A stretch of 44,083 nucleotides of DNA, from IMG/VR virus record IMGVR_UViG_3300029319_000110, positions 1-44,083 of that record; one strand, written 5' to 3'. This DNA is from a virus. The position numbers and the translations under genes were made by a program. Below, one piece after another: positions 9,601-19,500 of the stretch (positions within the stretch are counted from its first letter, which is position 1; each line of letters opens with the position of its first letter). The notes under the pieces are model-generated. The model saw only the letters and a list, made by a program, of their open reading frames with translations, searched no databases and was not told the DNA's origin.

Positions 9601-12373
9601 GGGTAATAATAGGACATCCGACTGGCAAGAAGATTTGTATATGCGTTACTTTCTAATGATGTGTAGTGTCGGAATGGCCGAATTGAGAAGCCTAGCAGAA
9701 GGTGGGACATCATCAAGCGCAAGCACAGATACAAGTTTCTCTGATCTCTTTGATGATAACAATACTGAACCTTTACCAGCTGATGATTCTGAAAGCATAC
9801 ATGCGTCTGAGTCCAGAATAGACCTGGCCGCTCGAGTTAGCAATGCAATTCTTGCTTACTGCTGGTCGGGTGTAAATATGAAAGATTACAGGGTCAATGG
9901 CGACGCAGACGCGCACAGGAATGATATATGTATCGAGGACTATCTTTACGATGAAGATGATAATTTGTTTGGTGGAGGCATGTCTCATGGTTCACTGGTT
10001 GCATACCTTTATCGACCGGGTAAAAACAGTAACCGATCAGTAATGAACCCACTGGAAAACGGTTGGTGTCGAGGTGATTTATTTGATGACGTAGAAACAG
10101 GAGATCAATTCACCGAGGTCGCGTATGATTCTCGATTGGAATTTTTAGGTGCAAACAACGTTAATACACAATCTACTCGGGACGGTTCTTCTTTGCAAAG
10201 CTATTTCAACACAGAAAATATATTACATCAACTTGGAGCTCATTTAGGCGTAGACTATTATGATTATGGTCCTATGTATATTGGTAACCCGCTTGTGAAA
10301 GTGCTTTTAAGATATTCAGATTTGTACGCGGGAGCTGGTGCTAAATCTACTCCTGCCGGAGCGTATGATGCTGAAAATTATAACCCGTATGGTAGTACGT
10401 TGGGCTCTTCTGGGACTGGTGTTTCTTACGAAACTTCCAATTCAAAACCCATGGGCCTTGGTACAAACAAGTTTGCGCTCTTATTATGTTTGTACAATAT
10501 TTTAGGTTTTGCGTGTGATAGAATGGCAATTGGAACTGTTTTAGGCGCAGGTGACAGTTCTGCAAATAATGATGCAGGTGATCCAAGACCTGTTACGATC
10601 AGATGGAACACAAATGTTGCACGTGTAATAGGATTTGCTTTAAAAGGAACATCTTACACTAGCTATGGGACAAAGGACTATGACTACTTGTATGATGAAG
10701 TTCTAGAATTTAGAAATTTGTTGTTAGGGAATCAAAAAGATGTGCACAAAGAACATCTAGCGTGCATGCGCTTTATTGATACACTTTCATCACGATTTGA
10801 CACGATTGCTGATGAGTTGAGTTCAGCAGGGTCAGGGCAAGCCTCTGAAGAATTATCGGAAATTTATGAGTATACATCTGAAAATCAGACCTTGTATAGT
10901 GACTTTTTCAATGAACAGCAAGAGATCTTAACACAAGCTTTGAATATAAAGCTGCTCTCTCCGAGTAGAAATAACTGGTATTTACCTTCATCAAAAGACG
11001 TTACCAGAATTCAGATAGCAAAAATGGTGAAATACTTTAGTCAACAAGGGCGTGGGTATTTATTTGATGAAAGTTCCGTCGGAGATCTACCCGGTAATAA
11101 GGCTAACAAGATGATATTGACTGTAGGTATTCCTAACGGTTTGATATCAACTTTAAACCAGTCAGCTGAATTTACAACAGGTGATACGTCAGTAGCAAAA
11201 CCCCAAAAAACAGTTATAGAGTTAACTGTGATGAAAAAGAACGTTTTGAATGATGCAGAAATTTATTACATTCCCAAGAAGTTTACGTTTGATTGCAGTA
11301 AATTTATATTTGAAAATGCTAGATTAATACCCGCTGAAACAGGAACGTCAGACCCTACTGCGTTGTTGATAGGTGATATTAATGAACAATTGTTTAAGCA
11401 TCAGAGACTGTATCATATTGGTCGAAGCAAAGTGTTGAATAACTTAAAAGTATCATTTTTAAATGGCTCAGCTATTGATGATTTGGCCGGCCATTTATCA
11501 GATTATGAGGCAGGAACAGAACCAGGTTTTGATTCAAATGCTTCTACTGATTTGACACAAATGACATTAACTCAAGAAGAATATGATGATCTAAGAAATG
11601 TGTTTTCAAATCACATGACTGATTATTATGCGAAAATGTATGCTAGAATTATGGTAGGAATTGATGTTGATGAGGATGTATTTCAATTTCCTCAAATTAA
11701 GCCAACCACTTTGTATAATGGTAATGACCCTTCTTTGGAAGGGATATTTGATCAATATTTTTATAAAAAAATGTTAAATTTAACAGACTTATTACCAGAT
11801 GATCCAGCATTTACATATGAGTTCAATCGGCTAGTTAAAGAAGCAAGAAGATCTTTGATATTTTCTCCGGATAAATATATTGAGAGGGTTTTGAAACCTA
11901 GAGTTTTTGACAGGGTTTTTAGTATGGTAATTGACGAGGGGGACTTTATTCCAATAGAAGTAAAACCATTCGATCAGTGGTCATTTTCAGGAACAACAAC
12001 TATTGATTCTCCGTCAAAAATTATTGAAATTGCAGCAACTTGTATAGATGCAATCCCTGATTACCCGCCTGTAGATGGTACAGGACACACGACAAATATG
12101 AGTAAAACTGAATTGCAAGAATTTATACTAGAACAAGCTGTGACTTCAACAGCTTCTTTGCAAATAGCAAGAGAAAGTGATATTGGTAATAGCACAATAT
12201 ACCAATATCATTGCACAGTAGCGCTTAAGGATTCAGACTTGGATTTTAATCAAATACTAGAAGAAGAAATACTTCAAACAGAATTTGCTGATTCCAATTC
12301 TGAATCACGTGGAGGTGTTGTTTTACCCGCTCCTGAGTCTGTATACTTTACTGCCGAGGTACTTACTCTGTAA
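6656..12373 (+). CDS. Giant (about 1905 aa) virion structural protein with acidic N-terminus
   Basis: The largest gene in the window. I place the start at ATG 6656 (MADLEIGQQ), because GAAGGGG lies about 8 bases upstream. An in-frame ATG at 6635 lies within the preceding gene and has no better site. The first 330 residues are extremely acidic and Pro-rich, with Glu-Pro repeats near residue 305-320, and are probably disordered. The remainder is a mixed alpha/beta globular protein of about 1550 residues with many Asn, Asp and Ser. There is no coiled-coil run of the kind expected of a tape measure and no glycosidase or protease motif that I recognise. It may be a baseplate, neck or large head-associated protein; its function is unknown. 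Confidence 0.6.
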   Translation: MADLEIGQQAQGYSNGTSDMVVYGEDAKKVDGEKAPLPDQTSSSADDQYEKKEEKEVDEDPEDTCVLDAAGVLKLKNEHRALEVIYRELHEKVDINSYANETASTIFHRYAEHIPIKLNNLEDQIASENICNPPTYDIPKEHVPTEADFTALYDMVSPPPGEKEETEPEEAVVLTDAEKKELAEKEDALLAGEMDMSAEEKDAVYGGNPVFTPPLDDESNPDNAEDLYLEAPASDATSGDELKDDTASDNTAAQDNGDPAILGAESEEEDPEDDDSIIATDLDDDPESPDTEDFPEEDVLEPLPDEPEPEPEPAPPPVVDLQRSFEAMTSEANVDMTSPEILSSVEFKPLMGTGFESPFKTGIINNGKELQVTPAARLLEMQTEVKQQTGLNVANLMNEINRKSLDSAFSKLYSAYASSGGEIFKSFGKPDSVSEVKDNLDTYLTEIYNHMSENDGDWFDDFIDGSNTQRSYIAAVLYYFVNFVFSQKFIAMMTDSNIAASQTIFEQSAGGIGVQNFVGEEIYNNNLSSEITNRFSELDADECNRILSDKFIVDPGISVSENICRVLKAAFITGYGMNVEYRSSTQTGFSTMAAKANVSIPQFLKDDYGLFKIINANQRTQAFFNGHAFSTQGFSILDTSKRFYGSGQGGLYDSFKTTICELRDPDNMSKLLNIVLADRSNYQGIVMGRAHPSIKTEIGGEDEPLSVNSIAMTFTAYSQMNGSALGSDNDDYSPGSSGMGLASEHGGQNGNHALYKMSEFIGHGHYVFHPFEDDADAKHKLQSGIQSNPLASVLPKNQLTFGVPVNGMCFDTNSGLTMPESSNIPGGDSLVIGGSNDHAIVNIFDIGSNLPGADMFGTTVISEYVDPNNTLALNPNNLPFAFASDYANAYHTLGVESYQDSMRAVRDITDSIVSAGDKIFTQKHYSGATLSGFQGQREWLENFLEELADVFIDYLGDSDEDSSYRPLACNAAVTALVLNHVGGNNRTSDWQEDLYMRYFLMMCSVGMAELRSLAEGGTSSSASTDTSFSDLFDDNNTEPLPADDSESIHASESRIDLAARVSNAILAYCWSGVNMKDYRVNGDADAHRNDICIEDYLYDEDDNLFGGGMSHGSLVAYLYRPGKNSNRSVMNPLENGWCRGDLFDDVETGDQFTEVAYDSRLEFLGANNVNTQSTRDGSSLQSYFNTENILHQLGAHLGVDYYDYGPMYIGNPLVKVLLRYSDLYAGAGAKSTPAGAYDAENYNPYGSTLGSSGTGVSYETSNSKPMGLGTNKFALLLCLYNILGFACDRMAIGTVLGAGDSSANNDAGDPRPVTIRWNTNVARVIGFALKGTSYTSYGTKDYDYLYDEVLEFRNLLLGNQKDVHKEHLACMRFIDTLSSRFDTIADELSSAGSGQASEELSEIYEYTSENQTLYSDFFNEQQEILTQALNIKLLSPSRNNWYLPSSKDVTRIQIAKMVKYFSQQGRGYLFDESSVGDLPGNKANKMILTVGIPNGLISTLNQSAEFTTGDTSVAKPQKTVIELTVMKKNVLNDAEIYYIPKKFTFDCSKFIFENARLIPAETGTSDPTALLIGDINEQLFKHQRLYHIGRSKVLNNLKVSFLNGSAIDDLAGHLSDYEAGTEPGFDSNASTDLTQMTLTQEEYDDLRNVFSNHMTDYYAKMYARIMVGIDVDEDVFQFPQIKPTTLYNGNDPSLEGIFDQYFYKKMLNLTDLLPDDPAFTYEFNRLVKEARRSLIFSPDKYIERVLKPRVFDRVFSMVIDEGDFIPIEVKPFDQWSFSGTTTIDSPSKIIEIAATCIDAIPDYPPVDGTGHTTNMSKTELQEFILEQAVTSTASLQIARESDIGNSTIYQYHCTVALKDSDLDFNQILEEEILQTEFADSNSESRGGVVLPAPESVYFTAEVLTL

Positions 12374-12447
12374 TTTTGATTTTTCTAAACATTTGAAATG
12401 CATGTATATAAAATTTTATGTTGATATATATCTAAAAAGGAATTAAA

Positions 12448-14517
12448 ATGTCTGATTTTTTCGCAAATGACGGTACAAACAGTTACGTATCTAGACCCTA
12501 CACAACAGTCAATGTTCCTGAACCTACCATTGATCAATCTGCATCTCAATTTGTGTATAATTATTACACTAGAGACGAGAGGGTTCCGTCAAGCGAGCAA
12601 GACAGTTTTTCTACTCAAAACTTTGTATCTTTACAAACTTTTAGAGAAAATTTTAGGTCACCCGATACAGCACCGCCCCGCTATAATGTAATTATCTTTA
12701 GTTTTAGAGATCCTAGCGTTGGTGACGAGTCTTTAGGTAGTTCACAGCTTATTGATAATTTTATTGCTAGCGCTACTACGAGCGCGGGAACAATTAATCT
12801 AAGACCCGATCGAATATTATCAGAGGGAGCTTTTTCAAACTTTTATTTTAGTAGTTCAAATCTAATAGACACAAACTTAGATAAACGTTTTTATTACTTT
12901 CTTAATAATTCTATATATTTTAATGAGCAAGTCACACAAACTGATACCGACCAATCATCAGCTGCTTTATTAGATAGAGCTGAAAAATACTTAGATAGAA
13001 ACAGCCACAATGGAAACAATAGACAATTAGTCCGTCAGTTTGTTGGTCAAATTAATAGATCTGGGCAAAATATTATCAATAGCGATACTGGTGTGTCTCT
13101 TGAAGATGAATTTATGCTTTCTGTTAGACAACAAAGTTTTTTGCTAGGATTTAACAATTTGTTTTTTGATGATATCATTCTAGCTAGCACAGATGACAGT
13201 GCTTCTTTATTTGAAGATGAGTTGAGGGCGTTTAGGCCACACTCGACGACAGTTCAACAGAAAACAGAAGAACACATATCACCCGGTTTGATCGATTCAG
13301 AAACTTTTAGAGATATATTGGGTTTAGGTGCACTATATGATTATAAAATAGACGAGACTCCTGAATTGATTCAAGCAAATTCAACACAGGATGCTCCTCA
13401 TCGAAGACACATTGGGTTTGTAATACAAAAGACTGAACTAACAAAGTCTGGCGATATTATAAACCACCCAGCAGTTTTTGTTGGTCGTCCTGGAGCGACT
13501 AGCTTTGTTGATATGAATGTTACTTATGGGCATAAGTTTACTTACAAACTAAGGTCAGTGTTTGCTATTGAATATGACTTTATTATAAGAGTGGAAGCAT
13601 CGGGCAATAACGGAACTGGGAATACAACTCAATCATTAAGAGGGTTATTTTTTGTTGGGTCTAGGGTTGATACAGTAAAACTAAATGCTTTTGAAAATGT
13701 TCCTCCTAAACCTCCTAATGCCTTGAGGTTTAATTATCAACGCAATCTCGGCCTTTTGATTGACTGGGATCCACCACACAACCCACAAAGAGATATAGTG
13801 GGGTATCATATTTACAGAAGGGGTGATGTTGTAAATAGCGATGGTAATTTAATACCTGCAATTGATCAACCTTTTACATTAATAAAGGAAATCAATTTTG
13901 ATCGATCAATAATTAAAACTTCAAAATTTGAAACCCCAATGTTGAAAGATGTAGAAAGAGTTTTAGCACATACACCCTACTATTTAGATGAAGAATTTAA
14001 CAATGATTCTAGTTATATATATGCTATTTCAACTTTCGATGCACACGGAATGACTTCAAATTACTCACCCCAGTATATTGTTAGTTATGATAGGCCTACA
14101 AATAAGATAGTTGTTGGGACAGTATCAAAAGAATTTGCACCCAAGGCATATCCAAACATGTTTCTAAATATGTCAAGTAAAATAACAGATGTTATGCAGG
14201 ATAATATAAAAGTATCTGGGAAGAAAAGAATGTCTGTCTATTTTAATCCAGATTATTATCATGTTTTCAAAAAGTTAACTGCAACAGAACAGGATCCCAA
14301 TGTGACTGGAACAGAGAATTTAAAGATGTTGCAGGCATCGACAAAAAACGAAGAAGCAGTATACAAAATTCACATTATAAATACAGATCTCCAGAAAGAT
14401 CAAGTAGTAGATATATGTATTGCTGATGAATCTACAATACATTTAGACATACCCAAAGCTTTAATAGAAGAAAATAATTTTAGTTTTGAGCTTTTACATC
14501 CCAATAAATATGAATAA
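12448..14517 (+). CDS. Virion structural protein with C-terminal FN3 domain
   Basis: 689 residues. A clear FN3-type domain spans roughly residues 415-555: it opens with PPKPPNALRF, then LLIDWDPP, then VGYHIYRR, and closes with YIYAISTFDAHGMTSNYSP. These are the characteristic Pro-rich entry, Trp strand, Tyr strand and Tyr-x-(V/I)-xAxD strand. A second FN3-like segment precedes it at about residues 345-400 (GHKFTYKLRSVFAIEYDF). FN3 domains are common on phage tail and neck proteins. The N-terminal 300 residues are polar and unrecognised. The gene is preceded by a 74-base AT-rich gap. Confidence 0.65.
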   Translation: MSDFFANDGTNSYVSRPYTTVNVPEPTIDQSASQFVYNYYTRDERVPSSEQDSFSTQNFVSLQTFRENFRSPDTAPPRYNVIIFSFRDPSVGDESLGSSQLIDNFIASATTSAGTINLRPDRILSEGAFSNFYFSSSNLIDTNLDKRFYYFLNNSIYFNEQVTQTDTDQSSAALLDRAEKYLDRNSHNGNNRQLVRQFVGQINRSGQNIINSDTGVSLEDEFMLSVRQQSFLLGFNNLFFDDIILASTDDSASLFEDELRAFRPHSTTVQQKTEEHISPGLIDSETFRDILGLGALYDYKIDETPELIQANSTQDAPHRRHIGFVIQKTELTKSGDIINHPAVFVGRPGATSFVDMNVTYGHKFTYKLRSVFAIEYDFIIRVEASGNNGTGNTTQSLRGLFFVGSRVDTVKLNAFENVPPKPPNALRFNYQRNLGLLIDWDPPHNPQRDIVGYHIYRRGDVVNSDGNLIPAIDQPFTLIKEINFDRSIIKTSKFETPMLKDVERVLAHTPYYLDEEFNNDSSYIYAISTFDAHGMTSNYSPQYIVSYDRPTNKIVVGTVSKEFAPKAYPNMFLNMSSKITDVMQDNIKVSGKKRMSVYFNPDYYHVFKKLTATEQDPNVTGTENLKMLQASTKNEEAVYKIHIINTDLQKDQVVDICIADESTIHLDIPKALIEENNFSFELLHPNKYE

Positions 14518-14520
14518 AAT

Positions 14521-14549
14521 TTTACAATTTATTTTTTATGGTAGATAAT
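14521..14549 (+). promoter_or_regulatory. Putative sigma70-type promoter
   Basis: TTTACA at 14521-14526 and GATAAT at 14544-14549 are separated by 17 bases; each matches five of six bases of the bacterial -35 and -10 consensus. It lies in the 54-base gap before the gene at 14572, just upstream of its AGGAG ribosome site. AT-rich DNA produces such matches by chance, so the call is tentative. Confidence 0.35.
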
Positions 14550-14571
14550 TATAAACAATTAGGAGAATTTC

Positions 14572-15309
14572 ATGGGTTATTTAGATCATAGCACAAATAA
14601 TATTATTGTTGACGCTGTCTTAACTAAAAAAGGGCGTGAATATCTCGCGCAAAATAACGGCGACTTTAATATTACACACTTTAGTTTAGGCGACGATGAA
14701 GTTGATTATAACATTATCAAGCAATACGGAAGAACTGTTGGTAAGGAAAAAATAGAAAAAAATACACCCGTTTTGGAGGCAGTTACAACAGCAGATTCTG
14801 CTTTAAGATATAGATTGTTAACGATCAACGAATCGATTCTTTACTATCCACAAATTAATGTTTCTTCAAATAATTTAACAGCTGATGTACTAAGTTTAAG
14901 AACAACAACGAACACTGATACTTCAACTTATAACACGCAAGAAGAAGTCATATTCAAGATAAAAACATCTGATAGCCGAAGGACAGCAGCTAGTTTTGTC
15001 AATAACGTGTACAGAGTTGAAATTGATTCCAATCTATTAGCAATTACATCGAATGCAACAGCAGAGAAAACAGATAATTTTGATAAAAGAACAACGTATA
15101 CTGTTATTTCTAGAGCGGTTGGAACAAATAATGAGTCTGAATTAAGCTTCACATTATCAGTTAAGTCAGGAATATCGACATCGACAACAGAGTTTAACAA
15201 ATATAAGACAGCAAACCAGACCTTCGTAAGGACTTTTGTTAGAATGACAAGTAATCAAACAGGATTGACAAAAATCTTTGAAGTAAAAATATACGGACCT
15301 TCGTCGTAG
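14572..15309 (+). CDS. Virion structural protein, paralogue of the 'TREGRR' N-terminal module
   Basis: 245 residues with a strong AGGAG site 7 bases before the ATG. The N-terminus (MGYLDHSTNNIIVDAVLTKKG, then Arg-Glu and a conserved Gly-Asp-Asp turn near residue 40) matches the first 40 residues of the protein at 2645-3751. The remainder, about residues 80-240, is Thr/Ser-rich and beta-stranded and resembles an immunoglobulin-like fold with a long loop. This may be the short version of the same structural building block, without the extended C-terminal domain. The precise position in the virion is unknown. Confidence 0.6.
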   Translation: MGYLDHSTNNIIVDAVLTKKGREYLAQNNGDFNITHFSLGDDEVDYNIIKQYGRTVGKEKIEKNTPVLEAVTTADSALRYRLLTINESILYYPQINVSSNNLTADVLSLRTTTNTDTSTYNTQEEVIFKIKTSDSRRTAASFVNNVYRVEIDSNLLAITSNATAEKTDNFDKRTTYTVISRAVGTNNESELSFTLSVKSGISTSTTEFNKYKTANQTFVRTFVRMTSNQTGLTKIFEVKIYGPSS

Positions 15310-15333
15310 AGGAATTATAAATAAGGAATACTA

Positions 15334-16572
15334 ATGTCAACAAAAACATTAACATCACAAAATAAAAAAACAACAACATCGTTTTTAAATCAATTAATTG
15401 ATGTCATAGCGCAAGATATATCATCATCAGCAACATCAGCAACTAGAAAATCTTATCAAGTGTTTGTCACTGGAGGTGTTGGTCCAGGTGTAACATCATC
15501 ACTTTTTCAAACTGTTTTTGATCAAGATCACAGTCTACAAACTGCAAATCCAATGTTTGATTTAACCGTCGGCTTGTTTTCTGGGTCTGATACCGTGTCA
15601 GTTGCTACAACCGGGCAAGATTCTAATGGCAAGATTTTGTTTTCATCTTCTTCTATGATGATGCGAGAGAAAATAAATGTTTACAGACAATATGCCCAAT
15701 TATTATTAGGTAACTCAGATTCACAATTTGCTGCACCTTTTGGTGATTCAACAGCTACCAATAAAATCAATGAAGCTTTGTTTTTATCTTTTAAAAGACT
15801 TTTTGTTAGAGATGGAATAAAAAGAGAAACATTTGCGATGAAGATGTTTCAAACAGGTGTGCACTCAGCTCGAGGTGGAGCCTCACAACCTGAGCGGTAT
15901 ACATTTAATTTGACATCAGACAGTGGTTCAGCAATTTTTACTGACGTTGGAGCTTCTTCTAATTTAGAAAGATCACAAACCGGCGGAGATGTTGGAAATC
16001 TAGTTGATTCAGCTAATACTAGTCGAAACGTAGGAACAATTTTTTACAAGCAGGGTATCGTTGTCTTAGACTTGGCAAAAGTTATATCAGGCTCTCAGCA
16101 TATATCAGGCACTTTGCGTGGTATGAGGTCAGGGGTAGCCCACACAATTCCTGATGGTTTTGTTGGGATTGGAACTGACATGGAAGAAGCAGATGCAACG
16201 TACATACCGGACTTTATGGTGTCAGGATCTATAGATGAAATCATAGAACACATCGGTTCGTGCAGATTTGGAAGCGATTCATCTGTAGTCGCGACATTTC
16301 AGAACGAAACAGTTATTAATTCAACGCTTTTCTTTTGTCGAGCTGGCCCTGATGAATTTAATTATTCATCAAACCCGACGTATACAGACTCTGATGGCCG
16401 AATAAATGTTATTGATATAAATCAGGAAAATAGTCAAAAACCATTTTCTTTTGTTACGACAATTGCATTGCACAACGCAAGAGATGAAATTATGGCTGTT
16501 GCTAAATTATCGCGACCAGTAGAGAAAAACGAAGAAAAGGATATTACATTTAGAGTAAGGCTTGACTTCTAG
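15334..16572 (+). CDS. Virion structural protein sharing a C-terminal module with the LamG protein
   Basis: 412 residues with a GGAA-type site. The segment near residues 230-245 (VGTIFYKQGIVVLDLAK) and the extreme C-terminus (MAVAKLSRPVEKNE...FRVRLDF) align by eye with the corresponding parts of the next gene (VGNVFYDEGICFI and MKANLAQPVVKRS...FKIKMDF). Two adjacent genes therefore share a C-terminal structural module of about 180 residues. The N-terminal half, with a conserved fold of Ser/Thr-rich strands, is not recognised. A role in the same neck, tail or fibre assembly as its neighbour is likely. Confidence 0.6.
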   Translation: MSTKTLTSQNKKTTTSFLNQLIDVIAQDISSSATSATRKSYQVFVTGGVGPGVTSSLFQTVFDQDHSLQTANPMFDLTVGLFSGSDTVSVATTGQDSNGKILFSSSSMMMREKINVYRQYAQLLLGNSDSQFAAPFGDSTATNKINEALFLSFKRLFVRDGIKRETFAMKMFQTGVHSARGGASQPERYTFNLTSDSGSAIFTDVGASSNLERSQTGGDVGNLVDSANTSRNVGTIFYKQGIVVLDLAKVISGSQHISGTLRGMRSGVAHTIPDGFVGIGTDMEEADATYIPDFMVSGSIDEIIEHIGSCRFGSDSSVVATFQNETVINSTLFFCRAGPDEFNYSSNPTYTDSDGRINVIDINQENSQKPFSFVTTIALHNARDEIMAVAKLSRPVEKNEEKDITFRVRLDF

Positions 16573-16583
16573 AGGAGACTTTT

Positions 16584-19500
16584 ATGTCTTTTATAAGACT
16601 TAATAATATTCTCTTTGAAAAATCATCTGCTACATTTAGAAAAGAGCAAACTTACGTATCACAGTCTTCAGGTATTACGGGTAACCTTACAGTTGCTTCG
16701 AGACCTAGTAAAAGAATTAGAGGTGACACTAAGGATTTCATGCCTAGAAACGACGTCAATTTCAGTGCTGGTCATTCCGGCATTGATATGCGAAATTTTT
16801 TTAGAGAGCATGATACCGGATACAACCTGTCCGACCAAGGGATTAGCACTGAAGATTCTATTGATCTTGTCTTCACACTTCTTGATCATGTCAATAGTGT
16901 TAATGATCCTGCTGCTAGAGCTAAACGTGATTTGAAAGTCATGAATATTTCTGCTAGTTACGGTATTTACGGAGCAGATCTTGTCAATAGATCTACTGTT
17001 GATGCAGGCAACGTCTTTAGTTGGCCCGGAGCTATTTTTGACTTTGAAACTTCTAATCAAAGAGTAGATCCTTTTGTGTTTAAACAGATGGCAATTCCAT
17101 CAGATCCACTTTATGAAACATGGCCCACTTATGCTGAAAACTTGCTTACTATAGAGACGTTTGTTTTAAACGACAATCCTGGACTAGCTAGTCCTGTTAA
17201 CGCTTTTTTTTACATGGATTATCGAGACGAACTTAACGAGTTTAATGTACTAGGTTTGCACACTAACGCACCAAATTCTGCTAGGAATCTCTTAAGACAA
17301 GCTGGTTCAAAAAAACAGATAACAAACGTTCTGATGCCATCATACGCTGGAAAATATAACAATTGTGAATTTACTTATCACAACTATAATACTTTGAATT
17401 TTCTACATACAGATGACTATCCAGAAGATGCATGTCTGGTTTATTCTTCGTCATTTTTTCCAAAGTATGATAGTGATGGTGATTCTTTTAGCGACTTTAC
17501 TTTTTCTTTTTGGATTAATCCAAGATACACCAACGATACACCCGGAGGAGAATTTAAGACAGGCACAATAATGCACATAAGCTCTTCCATGGCACTTTCG
17601 CTCGTTAGCGGTTCTTCAACTGATAAAAACGGTTATGTGGACGGTTACAGGATAATGCTACAGCTAAGTCAATCAGCTGACATATTGCCTTCTGAAGTTG
17701 ATGTTAGTTCTGTCAATAGCAGTAACGGCAATGCATCACTCACGTATCCTAAAGATTTGATATACTTGTCTGATGATAATTCTCTAAAGCGAAATAATTG
17801 GCATTACGTTAGCGTTAAATGGTCTCCAAATTACAACAATAGTTCTGGTAGTTTAAAGGTTGATGATAAGACTAAGCATTTTTACATACCTAGTGCTTCC
17901 TTTGGAGAAGCGAATAGTTTGTTGTCTAAAGACAAACTATTCATAGGGAATTTTTATGACGGAGTTTCGACAGAAATTAATAAGTTCTTCAATCCAGAAG
18001 ATGCGAAATTAGACAGTACTGTTAATCATGAACAACATGGTGTTACTTTAACAGAAGCAGCTGCAACGGCGACTGTTACTGTCACGGATGGTGATGCAGC
18101 AAGCGGAATGACTGAAAAACAGCACATTACGTTGACGTCTACTGACGGAACGACTAGACGTTACGTTTTGACAAATGCTGCTAGCGATGGATCTACTGCT
18201 ACAGGAACTGTATTAAGTGATGCATCAAATACAGACACAGGGGCAGGAACCGCCGGGGCAGATGAGGATGGTGGTATAGCAGTTAGTATTAATTTATCAT
18301 CTGCAACCCAAAATACTTTCCTTGTACAACTAAAGGCTGCCATTGAACATGCAAATGGTCACAATGGAAAAATAACTGTATCAGCTGTTCCTGGAGCAGC
18401 AAATGGAAATCAATCAATAACGTTAACGCAGGCATCAAAAGGCCAGGGTGGTAATACAACAATAACAGAAAATTTAGCAAATGTTACCGCAGTAAATTTC
18501 TCAGGAGGATTAGATAGACTAAATCCAAGGTTTAATAAAGTTAAAAGTCATCCACTGAATGCTGAAATACACGAATTGAGAGGATTCTCACAGTGCTTAA
18601 CTGACTATAGAGAAGCTCAAATTAGAGACAAGGGATTGCAAGACTATGTGACTGATGATGTTGTTTTTCATGTACCAGTAGCATTTTCTAGATTTATTAG
18701 AGGCGGAAATAATTATGACGGTATTGGGACAACCGATAACGGCCGAAGGTTGTTGTCTCCGTTTTTGACATCGTCGGTAGCAACAATAGACACAGTCAGC
18801 TCTAGATTCGCACTAAATAATCGATATTTTGGAATGTCCACGCCCTTCAATCCTTGTTTTTCTTTAGGATCGGGAGGCAAATACATAAACTTAGAAAACT
18901 TTGTTAAAAATTTTGCAGCTGTTGATACAGTCCCAGATAACTCTGAAGCTTATTTTCCCATGGCAAGAAATGGATACGAGTCTCCTCGCTTGTATAATTT
19001 ATCTGGGTCTTTAATTAAAGCCAATAATTTAGGTACAGTCACAAATACAGCTGCGTATAGTTATTCTCAAGGAAGTATTAAGAAAAGAAACTTAATGATA
19101 TTACCAAATGATAACGGTTTGTACTCACCAAACTATTTTTTCTTAAAAAAAGAAGAAGATAGTCAGAATAAATTTTCTGACAGATATAAGTCGGATTTCG
19201 GTGGAACAGACTATGGTATAATTTCTTTAAGAAACATCATTCATTCTGGTAGTTCTGTAATAGGCGATGGATCTGGTTTATATGCTTTAGGCGACCCTAA
19301 GTATTTTGATTCTCTAAGACGAAACTTTTTCATAAGTTATATTACGCAAGATGTAGATTCAAACGACGTGTCTATGTTTAGCATACCTAGTGCATACTAT
19401 GGAGAGCAGATTCACCCTGGAACTTTTCAAATCAAGGATTTAAAAGTGACGGGATCAAATGAAAAGATAAGTCTTAAGTTTAAAGATGATTTAAGAGGGA

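Noticed and set aside
15316-15323. TATAAATA, the T4 late promoter core, here and again at 27858-27865
   Set aside because: Each lies only ten bases before an ATG and overlaps or touches the ribosome site, so transcripts would be nearly leaderless. The same octamer also occurs inside coding sequence (near 22326), as expected by chance in AT-rich DNA.
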